Shown: piece by piece, positions 12,701-19,583 of the stretch
Layout: each line of letters begins with the position of its first letter
How positions within the stretch are numbered: position 1 is the first letter of the stretch
Position numbers and translations under genes: made by a program
Notes under the pieces: generated by a model
Databases searched by the model: none
What the model was told of the DNA's origin: nothing
What the model saw: the letters and a program-made list of their open reading frames with translations, nothing else
NCBI GenBank assembly: GCA_030849835.1
Contig: JASAOC010002095.1
Coordinates: 62,001-126,000 of the forward strand
Reading direction: 5' to 3'
From: Herpetomonas samuelpessoai
Lineage: Eukaryota > Euglenozoa > Kinetoplastea > Trypanosomatida > Trypanosomatidae
Length of the DNA: 64,000 nt

Positions 12701-14498
12701 CGTCTACGACCTGTGAATGTTGTTCTTCGTACCTCTTGTGACTAACAGGAGGCACAGTGCTCGTGTGGTTCTCGTCGCTGCTGCTTGTCGTGTTCTCACT
12801 GGAGCTGGAGCTGGAGCTGGAGCAGGAGCTGCTGGATGCGGGAGGCTCAGGGTGGGTCTCCTGAACGAGCAACTCGCCCCCGAGCCTCAGGAATCTCACC
12901 ACAGTCATGTTATGCACAAGGGGTGGGGGTGCTTCGGTCGATGTGGGAACCGAAGTAGTAGTGGTGGTGGTGGTGGTGACATTTGGCTCTGTCGTCGACG
13001 CAGAGGACGAATCTGTGTTCACAGCGAACCAGTCGGAAACGTATTTCATTGTCGAGGAAGCACCCGCGGGTATGGTTTCCGTTGTCATTGCAATGATGGG
13101 AGAGAAGATACCCAGGACTTGGACATCTGAAGCGGTGGGCACTTCCGGCATGGTGCCCCTCGCTTCCATCACGTGCCAGCGCGCGGATAGCACCGTGGTG
13201 GCAGAGGAACGTTCTCCCACCTTGGGCCGCAGACGAGTCTGGCGCCTCTCCTCTGCGGCGGCGCGCAGATCAAAGACCGCCATGTGACTCATGTTGTGAT
13301 TCCCCACAAGGATGTTGCTGCCAAAGACAAAGGCGTGACAGCCCAGCGGGTCTGCCACAATAGTTCGCGCCACCGAGCTAGGAACGTTGGCGAGTTCCGT
13401 GACGCAGCCTTCCTCCCCTTGGTCATACATGAGAACGGAAACGGACTTGGATCGTGCAAGGACGGTGCCGGCCGTTAGCTCAAGCTCGCGGAGTTTTGGC
13501 CGTCCTCCTTGTGTTGCAGCAGACGGAGCGGTCATGCGACTGCCGCTCGTCCAGCCACCGGCAACCACCACCGTGCCTTCGCTGGTGGACACCACCGCGG
13601 GTGACATGACAGGCTCTGTCAGAAAGGCCACGTCGGTGTCAAAGCGCCGTGTCACGACGTCAAAGACGTCGACACTGCTTGTGAGTCTCCCGCTTTCCAC
13701 AAGGACACCTCCCATGATGAGGATTTGGTTTCCCAGCGCAGCGCAACTCGCATTGACGCGGGCGCGGTTGGACGGCAGCACATAGAACGTTTCGTTGATG
13801 GCAGGAAGGTCCGGGTACAGGGCAACAATGGGGGAGTAGGCTGAGGCAAGACCGCGGCGCTGTTCTTCTTGGTGCGTTGCGGAAGATCGTTTGGGCTTTG
13901 CCCAGCCATGACGACGGGAGGACAGGGAGGAAGAGACCCTCTGCCAGAAGCTTATTGTGCCGTCTTCTCCTGTGGCATCCACATGCCCTGCGACGCCGTC
14001 GCTGAGGCCTCGCATGACGGCTTCCCGCTCATGGTCGGACAAGGAAAGCGAGCACGAACGTACCACGTAAACCGTGCCTGTAATCGCCACCGCTGCGTGT
14101 TCCCCGGCAATGCCGCGCTCCTCCTGCAGCGGTAGCAGCGCCTCTGAGACGTGTGATCTTCCCGTCGCCGGCTCGTACTCCAGCGAGGTGTAGTAGTGCG
14201 CATCCTTGATGCCGCTCACGTGGGAGGGAGCGCAATCCCTTGTGGGGCAGCCACCGAGCAGGAACAAGGATTGGTTGATGAAGAGATGCGAAGCGTGAAA
14301 AACGGGGTACGGTAACGCGCCTGCGTGCTGCCACTGCGAGGCCGCCACCGGTTCCAGCACTGGATGTCGTGTCACAACCATGTCGTGGTTGCTGGTGACC
14401 CCATTCTGTGATGCTGCTGCGGCCGCAGAATGACAGAGCACGCACAGTGCCCACCAGCAGTACAACACTACCACAAGAAATCTGAGCGCTCGACGCAT
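6759..14498 (-). CDS. Receptor-like pseudokinase: signal peptide, kelch-like ectodomain, one TM, degenerate kinase domain with giant inserts
   Basis: This 2,579-residue protein has the same plan as the kinase downstream. Signal peptide at about 1-29; ectodomain to about 868 with kelch-like motifs (LFLLGGCP, ILIMGGVL, VVVAGGWT) and Ser/Thr-rich stalks; membrane segment at about 869-893; kinase-like region at about 999-2410. The kinase core is recognisable: RYRVLSRIG, lysine K1068 in LVLKFIEL, a hinge-like VVMPYERHGDL, and GDMWGIGCILFAAVM matching VDVWALGCILYAVM of its neighbour. The glycine loop has become GESAHSLV, the catalytic loop HRDLKPEN has become HGAVTGSN (H1629, no catalytic Asp), and DFG is DGG (D1723-G1725). 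Catalysis is therefore unlikely. Low-complexity inserts (poly-Gln, His-rich, Ser/Asp-rich) enlarge the domain to about 1,400 residues. The start is the ATG at 14498; the frame extends to 14558 only with TTG, and a candidate AG acceptor lies just upstream of the ATG. Confidence 0.85.
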   Translation of the reverse strand: MRRALRFLVVVLYCWWALCVLCHSAAAAASQNGVTSNHDMVVTRHPVLEPVAASQWQHAGALPYPVFHASHLFINQSLFLLGGCPTRDCAPSHVSGIKDAHYYTSLEYEPATGRSHVSEALLPLQEERGIAGEHAAVAITGTVYVVRSCSLSLSDHEREAVMRGLSDGVAGHVDATGEDGTISFWQRVSSSLSSRRHGWAKPKRSSATHQEEQRRGLASAYSPIVALYPDLPAINETFYVLPSNRARVNASCAALGNQILIMGGVLVESGRLTSSVDVFDVVTRRFDTDVAFLTEPVMSPAVVSTSEGTVVVAGGWTSGSRMTAPSAATQGGRPKLRELELTAGTVLARSKSVSVLMYDQGEEGCVTELANVPSSVARTIVADPLGCHAFVFGSNILVGNHNMSHMAVFDLRAAAEERRQTRLRPKVGERSSATTVLSARWHVMEARGTMPEVPTASDVQVLGIFSPIIAMTTETIPAGASSTMKYVSDWFAVNTDSSSASTTEPNVTTTTTTTTSVPTSTEAPPPLVHNMTVVRFLRLGGELLVQETHPEPPASSSSCSSSSSSSSENTTSSSDENHTSTVPPVSHKRYEEQHSQVVDVNPQTLRETEQELTPFTGGQPSPSSPGATTSTRVAEKGDTSTYFVPAFNVSTLLLDNHTSTVHPDDSEDSDDSVPPSFLFLPTPDLPADHTIDAPTGQITLSMPPTLDYTAFCKSSRTRLEAFPSAGAIRQAEVLYGTVSLKDVHVSRTSLCALRLSSRRDCLGNAAGTLDAAYDGSPGAVLGFSASGSSRPVYVCVGVRVHVPPSSYNPFEPVCEDRLWFHVLNPRTPLTIEAGSSPTTATPEPPHPTVDPESDSSDSSSGEDSGVETASAVLYILCVVAVLTLIVAVLLVAKLQKLPEDGLLTLANPSGRGASYSGVSQRHGPFLHMSAEERRRERRRQRTGSLEGEGLGDDSAVGGADGDETHRVLGPREREARAAEQLLLERLDVAGTMVRRHGRYRVLSRIGESAHSLVFLVMRKSVPRPQAAPPPTAQLHTSHGHAPPEGASPHPATSPHAVEPSSTRTLVLKFIELPSESLRAEAAGQMQRLRDLPDYHPFLLRPVDIFVNYDFQHQLMHESLVGMYLTQQQLQEQAAQEQQERQAHGRRAFDRFRPWHGGGNSGGEGAVNTLPLPFIFRQPHGPGRRRGGGNGFAYNEEDPLLGGGGGGLGDPLFRGHLQDSSYSGSTPFTGLPILDDESEVSPLSKDGTDVFIVDSDDDDTSGSEDADGKESVDRKHTSMRRTAQTLHRDSYSTEQPSYSMERDTARLSAPEGLDKAATGSETMPPSLTSTLQQTRAVSAVSLTSLVDASGAGGTSAPASRAPRGDEALEESLLGPPPPHQESTATYSESMEDPNRHARPGDHEDAHRPASLNPPATQEERHTGGADDEREPLLLRHGTSGAAPPTMESSALRNDPSRGYDAFGHSTYYEALDGHERERANLPCAQAAPRHPITHGGRGRGRGGRGGRGGICGVRWQLLTAHQRPYMPTPRYAFVVMPYERHGDLARFIQQQQEIAKLERQLEDVRARKRKPPQGRVATSGFEPPDGKDGVTSSAATRGVALFPEAVIVSVAYQLTSTLAHLHGQSPSFLHGAVTGSNVLLRVPSPGTQMAPPHANAVPSATSTEDPVPVPVSDQLLHSHASDAAVLASYHSPTSRAPSFAQQDFTQILRQGAEALTYLPIVLADGGMVSTWTLHELPWRLHVLASLYPFTPLEQHSQAGEWIPGPLSHAQNGESRNELGYAADNRLLMSLDDSAPRASGWATKKRFSYDARGIDRDVQAAFDEDEGEDDDTHHSVTAGEAGSTLDGRRALRFSRDGRSWLEDPTNGDALGRFLAFFIEMPATVVPEQVLACLIVNEVLPTTCARRLLESGALQGGHVQLPLQRRFLAYRQWQQQQQQHQRPHHRQRQARERNKRDRKRGTKERHRTDNRFENGEQNGEGVFGAPPAPETARTDGRRRRRHGPDDIEDRHDRATASSATSTTTGMTAQQLTAQAALLHYIAHHATAGDMWGIGCILFAAVMGTADGFHEKRNFSNPFIQGHRRAGAGHHHQHHHHHGPHESFQSGTVAEERARRQDQKAQAMQQRYLRNLSARAVAALVADILCATQNRSDNEVTEATADEQIERVAETTGPSVAGNKATSGVVEVEAGSSPDTSAVLVSADAAAVPDESASRTVASRVSPQASDNDEVASTSADSADSTNTSVERRRQRVEKLFRASAPTTPMLPPVMAAQPCSPNRPNGKDSIKVAEKARDAAEAAPPASVHGQGASRRFSRSSTTGTTPSATTPLCTEDWPACLAFEEDIKETVRFAMFPKGQRTPSSSGNVPQSARSGSNDAVVYSEALASLVASLLSPLPSRRPQASDLQERFRLLVNPRQQAEYHECLDILRSVDEESSPLTGGTSDRTTAAAAGAGTGGSSTLASSLRDLGNSLLAQLPGRHRPALPAALSASNAPHTDTTNDEDVETTAVHTSDVGNGSYEPAGGQSGSGEGASGEQRLAAAKRAARQRMMRLVSGLPAAPSMGGFDERVAEIVLVAPPSPSE

Positions 14499-15351
14499 CG
14501 CAGCTGCCGCGACGTGAAGGAGGAGGAAGGGGAATTCGGAGAAAGCAAAGGAAAGCAATGGTGTGGAACTTGAACGGAAAAACGAAAAGTGCGAAGGATA
14601 CCGATAAACACCATCACCAGCGAGAGAACGGTGATACTAATTAAATTCCGTCAATCTAACAAGGGCTGTGACAACTACAGCAAAGGGAGTACCCAAGAAC
14701 TGGGGTGTGCAAGTAATCTTTGAAACAAATATATAGAAGGAGGACGGAGATGTGTGTCAGGTGATACAGAGTAACTTTGCTGAAAGGCATGACCATTGTC
14801 AAGAGATTCATTGTACAACTATAGTTCCCACATGTGTCTCCTTGCAGCACATGTATTGCTACAGGGCGGTGTGCCAGGACTCATTTCCAACATTGCCTCT
14901 TGTCTCCGTAGACCTGCGAGCGAAACGCAAGATCCCCTGCCTGCAGCAATCCTCCTCCTCCTTCCACAGGCGCTTGCTGTGGACACATCAATTCCCTCCT
15001 TCACGTACTCACGGCGATCCGCAACCGGCCTTGAGACACCCTGAACCATGGGCGTCTAACATATTTTTTTTTTGTCTTAGGTGACCGAGAGGTTACGGAC
15101 ATGAAAGAAGGCACCAAACGCTCTTTATCATTCATGATTCAACCAAAGAATTTTTTTTTTAAAGCGAACAAGATGCCCCACCGAGAATGAGACACATGCA
15201 ACCGGAGGACATGTGAAATGGGAAGTGGGAGAGAGGAGAAGAAAGAGACAACTCCCTTCTTCCCTCTGCCCAAATGAGTTGTGTGGCATCCACCCAACGT
15301 GCGCTTGGTACTGAAAAAAAGACAATAACGACAACAACGTGCAGGAAACGC
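14499..15351. other. Intergenic region between the pseudokinase and SPX-PRS genes
   Basis: No gene seen. It holds the candidate trans-splicing signal of the pseudokinase gene next to 14498, a T10 run at about 15064-15073, and presumed 3' UTR of the SPX-PRS gene. Confidence 0.5.
14504..14555 (-). promoter_or_regulatory. Candidate polypyrimidine tract and spliced-leader acceptor for the pseudokinase gene
   Basis: Read on the minus strand, a C/T-rich tract at about 14555-14518 (TTTCCTTTGCTTTCTCC, then CCCCTTCCTCCTCC) is followed by the first AG at 14505-14504. This is the layout of a trypanosomatid trans-splice acceptor. If used, the 5' UTR would be only about 5 nt, which excludes the TTG-initiated extension and supports the ATG at 14498. 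The site is inferred, not demonstrated. Confidence 0.45.
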
Positions 15352-17853
15352 CTATTTATCAAACATGGTCGACAGTGTGTTCTCCGAGTGGATCTTCTCA
15401 ATAGCGCGTGCAAGCAGTGGCGACAGCGGCACCACACGAAGCTTCTTCGCGAGCTTCGGTTCACGCATCGCTTCGTCCTGGTTTACAGAGTCCGTCACGA
15501 TAATAAGCTCAATGGGGGAGTTGATCAGACGCTCCCGGCACTTCCCAGACAGCACGGCGTGGGTGGCAACCAGGAAGATGCGCTCCGCGCCGTTCGCATG
15601 CAAGGACTGTGCCACCTGGCAAATGTTGAGGGCTTCGTCAATGACGGTGTCCAGAATGACACAAAGTCGCCCCGCCACATCACCGACAAGCGTGTAGTTC
15701 TCGTACTCCTTTGTGGTCTCCTCCACCTGGTGGGTCACCACCGCGCGGCGGCCCACCTCCTGCTTTCGGAGGGCCTTCTCGATGCCCAGGGTGCTGCTGC
15801 TGCGGTACTCGAGATCTCCGGTCCCGCCCGGCGCCCCTGGGTTGCTGTTCGCGTTACTCCCACGCGACTGGACCTCGTCGCGGCGGAGGCGGCCCATATT
15901 GGCGGCCACCGCCGCGTCCATCTCGGAGAAATGCGTGTCAAACACGTTGGGCGACGTGGGGCTGCATTCCCCCGACGCCACCGCTGCATCAGGAATCTCG
16001 CTGCCGCCTGTACCCTTGGGCCCTGGAGAGAAGCCCAGCGAGCGCTGCGGAGGCGCGAGCGGCGACGAGAAGCCCTCTTCGATAGAGCTCGCGCCATCCA
16101 TGACGACGGGAGACCCACGGCCGGGTTCGCTGCTCGTCGGTGAGCCCGCCCGAGTGGCCGCTGCCCCACCGCGACCTTCCTTGTCCTTTTGCGAGCGAAC
16201 GTTGAGCCGCTTCACCGCCGTGCAGACGGAGACAAACTGTTCTTCGCTGTCGAGCTGACCGTACCGCATCATGGCGTCGGCAAAGTCCTTGGCACGGCCG
16301 AGGAAGTTGCCATTCGGGGCGACAATGGTGATGTTGTTGAAGCCATTGCCTTGGTTCTTGAGCTCATTCACAATGTACTGGACGAACTCGTACTTGGCAG
16401 AGATACTCTCCATCGGGATCGAGAACATGCCCTCGACTTGGTCCGAGTGCATGTCCACCGTCACGACGTGGTTGCAGCCCATGGCTTCCATCATTTCCGC
16501 AATCGCTGCAATGGAGGCGACGTTGCGGGTGTAGGCAAGGTACGGAATGACAGCCGTAATACGGGCTGCCGAAGCGAGCTGCGCGGCATGGGCCAACAGC
16601 ATCAACTCCATCACGGCGTCCGAGTTACTGAAGTTGTCCTTCTCATCCGCCACCATTGATTGCACGAGAAACACATCATCGCCGCGCACCTTACCGCGAA
16701 GGTTAACGCTGACTTCACCATTGGCAAACTTCCCGCAGCACTCGGAGGAGTAACGAGGGCACTGCAGCACCTCGGTAATCATCTTCTCCGACAGGAGGCT
16801 GCGGGTGCCGGCGAGCACGCGAATCGCAAACGACCCAGGACGCTCCTGGTGAGGCGGAAAGTGGTTCTCGTTCTGCGAAAAGAAAGTGTGACCCATGGGG
16901 AGGATGCGTGGGGCGAGACGACCGCTGCGGGCGACGTACTGCTGCAACTTGTCGAGGGTTTCCTCATAGGAGAGCTTCCACACCGTGCCGTAGATGGCCA
17001 TCAGCTCGAGAGAGATGGCGCGGAGGTCCAGGGAGGGCTGCGAGACGTTGCTCTTGCTGATGACCCCGTCCACCTCGGTCACGCGGTGTTGGAGGTCGAG
17101 GCTGTCGCACGCGCAGCGTTCGAGGAACTTGCGGAGAATGCGACGAAAGGCGACCAGATTCAGCTCACGGTACTTGAGAACGCTCTGCAGCTGGAGATAG
17201 ATGCTCGGGATGTAGTCCATATTCTCGGGCGTGCGAAGGTCTTCCTCGGTCATCTTGTGCAGCTTCATCATGGCGACAATGATGTCCTTTTCGAGGTTGA
17301 TGATGAAGGCCTTCACCTTCTTGTATGACATCTGAAGGGTGTCAAAGAACTTCTTGTGCTGCTCCTCGCGCTGGGCAAAGATGTTTGCGATGGCTGGGTC
17401 CGCGGCGATGAGCTCCTCCTGGAGCTCGAGAGGACTCATGTTCACCACGGCAGGGCTGCAGATGGGGTCCACAAAGACCGACACGCTGCTGTGGCGAGGA
17501 AGCGAACGCTTCGGGGTTGCCGCCTCCGTGGGGCTCACCACCATTTTACTGTACGGGCTCGCCGGGTTCTCTGACACTGTTGTCGTCACAGAGGAAGGAA
17601 ACGTGCGTCCTGCGTGGGAGCTCACCGGCGTCACGCGATGCGACGTAACGGCAGACCTTCCCTCGCCGACGTGTTGAATGTGCTCGCGGATGCGCTTATC
17701 ACCCTCCTCGCGCAGACCCTCAATCTTCTTGAGGATTGCCTTCAGCTCAAAGTAGGCGACATAGTTGTCCAGGGTAAAGTCAGTAATGTACTCGCTCAAG
17801 AGGCGGCGGTGGAAGATCTGGCCCTCCGAGCGTGGCTTTCCAGTACGAAGCAT
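15352..17853 (-). CDS. SPX domain fused to a divergent ribose-phosphate pyrophosphokinase (PRPP synthetase) domain
   Basis: This 833-residue protein joins two known modules. The N-terminus (about 1-250) fits an SPX domain, a sensor of inositol pyrophosphates or phosphate status: an opening Y-x-x-Y-F-E-L-K-x-x-L-K-K motif and the helix LKYRELNLVAFRRILRKF at about 224-242. From about 341 the PRPP synthetase fold is clear: KFANGEVSVNLRGKVRGDDV, VMELMLLAHAAQLASAARI and VDMHSDQVEGMFSIP match conserved segments. The enzyme normally makes PRPP from ribose 5-phosphate and ATP for nucleotide synthesis. Key motifs differ here: the usual YARQDKK loop reads YTRNVAS, SPDAGGAKR reads APNGNFLGR, and the PRPP loop VDDMADTCGT reads LDTVIDEALN. 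About 165 low-complexity residues (about 550-715) split the domain. It may be a regulatory or inactive paralogue. Start ATG at 17853; no C-terminal PTS1 glycosome signal (ends FDK). Confidence 0.85.
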   Translation of the reverse strand: MLRTGKPRSEGQIFHRRLLSEYITDFTLDNYVAYFELKAILKKIEGLREEGDKRIREHIQHVGEGRSAVTSHRVTPVSSHAGRTFPSSVTTTVSENPASPYSKMVVSPTEAATPKRSLPRHSSVSVFVDPICSPAVVNMSPLELQEELIAADPAIANIFAQREEQHKKFFDTLQMSYKKVKAFIINLEKDIIVAMMKLHKMTEEDLRTPENMDYIPSIYLQLQSVLKYRELNLVAFRRILRKFLERCACDSLDLQHRVTEVDGVISKSNVSQPSLDLRAISLELMAIYGTVWKLSYEETLDKLQQYVARSGRLAPRILPMGHTFFSQNENHFPPHQERPGSFAIRVLAGTRSLLSEKMITEVLQCPRYSSECCGKFANGEVSVNLRGKVRGDDVFLVQSMVADEKDNFSNSDAVMELMLLAHAAQLASAARITAVIPYLAYTRNVASIAAIAEMMEAMGCNHVVTVDMHSDQVEGMFSIPMESISAKYEFVQYIVNELKNQGNGFNNITIVAPNGNFLGRAKDFADAMMRYGQLDSEEQFVSVCTAVKRLNVRSQKDKEGRGGAAATRAGSPTSSEPGRGSPVVMDGASSIEEGFSSPLAPPQRSLGFSPGPKGTGGSEIPDAAVASGECSPTSPNVFDTHFSEMDAAVAANMGRLRRDEVQSRGSNANSNPGAPGGTGDLEYRSSSTLGIEKALRKQEVGRRAVVTHQVEETTKEYENYTLVGDVAGRLCVILDTVIDEALNICQVAQSLHANGAERIFLVATHAVLSGKCRERLINSPIELIIVTDSVNQDEAMREPKLAKKLRVVPLSPLLARAIEKIHSENTLSTMFDK

Positions 17854-18602
17854 TTGGTGTGTGCGTGTGTGAAGCGAACAAGTATTACAAATACTCCTTT
17901 ATGGTTGTACTTGCTACGGCAAGACTGTATGTGAAGCTACACCTAGTTGATGTTAATGTTTGTTTTTGCTGGTGCGCGAACGAGTGGCGTCGTGTTCGGT
18001 GCGTGAACAGCTTATTTATTTTTTTTGCCGGCTGCTTATCCAGTGTTTTGGTTCTGCGGGGTTTCAACGTTAAAATTAATGGTGCTTACAAGCGAGTGTA
18101 AATAAAACAGCGAGGAGAGAAAGAAAATATTAATCGTTACTTCGGGATAAGTGAGAAATCTTTTATTTTAAATACGAAAAAAAAAAGTGAATACGGACAA
18201 AATAGGCGAAGCTACTATACTGTTACGCTTCCCATCATGCAGGCACCGTAGTGAAGCGGTAGAAGAAGAAGTGAAAGCAAGTCAAGCATCAGATGATCTC
18301 CATACAACCGAATTCCATCGGAAATAGGAAGTGGCATTGCGCCGGAGTTGGCGGTAGTGGGTTGGCTGTGAGCTGTGGCCCCTTCCAGAGACCATTAGTG
18401 CACGTCCCGTTATCTCCTTTTTGCCGTTTCGTTTCTCGATGTTTGAGTGAGTTGTAGGAAGCAGTAGCAGTGAAGAGACTTAAAATAATAATAAAAACAT
18501 ATTCGAAGGGATGAAGATAAGAAGAGTTAGGAGGAAAAAAAAACGATTGTGAGGACAGAGGGAGCTTTCTGGTTCTCCATAGCACGGAGCATGGGAACAT
18601 GA
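17854..18602. other. Intergenic region upstream of the SPX-PRS gene
   Basis: No gene recognised. It holds the probable SPX-PRS trans-splicing signal near 18085-18130 and AT-rich presumed 3' UTR of the next small gene, including an A10-type run near 18177-18187. Confidence 0.5.
18085..18130 (-). promoter_or_regulatory. Candidate polypyrimidine tract and spliced-leader acceptor for the SPX-PRS gene
   Basis: On the minus strand a tract reading TTTTCTTTCTCTCCTCGCTG (from about 18128) is followed by the first AG at 18086-18085. The implied 5' UTR is about 230 nt. Inferred from trypanosomatid rules only. Confidence 0.4.
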
Positions 18603-19028
18603 TTATTTGAGTTGTGTCAGGGACCCCAGAACCCTGTGAGGGAGTTTCTGAAAGGCCGCAAGGAGGATGGTGGCGTCATCTGATCCTTCTGAACCCCGAG
18701 CAGGTGGCGCCGCGTCGGCCAGGCGCTTGAGGCGAGCGAATCTTCTTCGAAGGGCCGCATTGCGACGGCGCTGCAACCGCTCAGAGGCAGTGATGTGTCG
18801 GTGCTCTTTCTTGGTCCCCACTCTGCACGACGGCGGGTTCGCTTGCTTTCCCTGTGCTTGGACGGGTCGGATGGTGACACCAGGCTTGGTACGCGGCGAC
18901 GGCTTTCTGCTCCTTGTCGAGGCATTGTTTTGAATCGCCGGGCGTGGTGGTGATGCGGGCACTTTCCTCTTGCTTCCAGACCCTTCAGAAGTGTCCTGAT
19001 GTGGTTTCGGCTTCGGAGCGTGAGGCAT
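18603..19028 (-). CDS. Small basic hypothetical protein
   Basis: This 141-residue protein starts at the ATG at 19028 and ends with TAA. It is very rich in Lys, Arg, Pro and Ser (MPHAPKPKPHQD at the start; RLQRRRNAALRRRFARLKRL near residues 90-110), and ends in a short amphipathic stretch (ILLAAFQKLPHRVLGSLTQL). Such composition suits a nucleic-acid-binding or nuclear/nucleolar protein, but no family is recognised. An overlapping frame extends to 19426, yet its composition is unlike the neighbouring genes, so I take this frame as the gene. It might not be coding at all; the evidence is its position in the gap, its length and its biased but coherent composition. Confidence 0.45.
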   Translation of the reverse strand: MPHAPKPKPHQDTSEGSGSKRKVPASPPRPAIQNNASTRSRKPSPRTKPGVTIRPVQAQGKQANPPSCRVGTKKEHRHITASERLQRRRNAALRRRFARLKRLADAAPPARGSEGSDDATILLAAFQKLPHRVLGSLTQLK

Positions 19029-19583
19029 GGTGTGCCTGTGCAACGCAAGATACAGGTTCTGAAACGGATTTCTGTAGACTGGGGTGGGGGGTGGCAAAAA
19101 TGAATGACGGTGGATAAAAGGAGATTAGGATTTCTGAGAAGAAAGTCTGTGAGACATTTCCAACAGCCATGAAACCGGAGAGGAGGATGTGCAGTACATA
19201 GGTTGTAGAAGGCTTCGCAGCCAAGCAGGTTTGTCAGGGTGCCCATCAGCAAGACGTGCGCGAAAGGTACGAAAACACCACGGCTGAAATCAGGCCGACA
19301 AAGGCTATTTCCGTGGTCACAGCTTTCTTCAAGAAGACGCTTTTTGGAGTTCCTCCTGTATCGTTTCCGCATTCGTGTTTGCTCTAGGTGTGCGCTGTAG
19401 AGAATGCAGCTAGGGGTGGGAAACAAACAAGCCTCTATCGAGGTCCATAAGAAGGTGCAAACTTAACAACTTGTGGTCGACGCGAGCACACGTATCACGC
19501 TTAGCCGACACCCAAAACACACACGAACAGCAAGTTCGTTTACGACGACAGTCATCTCTTAACCCAACAAAGCGACAAAGACC
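19029..19583. other. Intergenic region
   Basis: No gene supported. Presumed 5' UTR of the small basic gene and 3' UTR of the next gene. An open minus-strand frame continues to 19426 but overlaps the small gene out of frame and looks non-coding. Confidence 0.4.

Noticed and set aside
14499-14558. N-terminal extension of the pseudokinase with a second hydrophobic stretch
   Set aside because: Begins with TTG and lies within the polypyrimidine tract before the candidate splice acceptor; the ATG at 14498 gives a proper signal peptide.
15274-16143. Plus-strand open frame of 289 codons
   Set aside because: Antisense to the well-supported SPX-PRS gene.
18617-19426. Minus-strand frame of 269 codons overlapping the small basic protein
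   Set aside because: Out of frame with the basic protein, composition mixed and Cys/His-rich, no domain; one of the two must be a shadow and this one fits worse.
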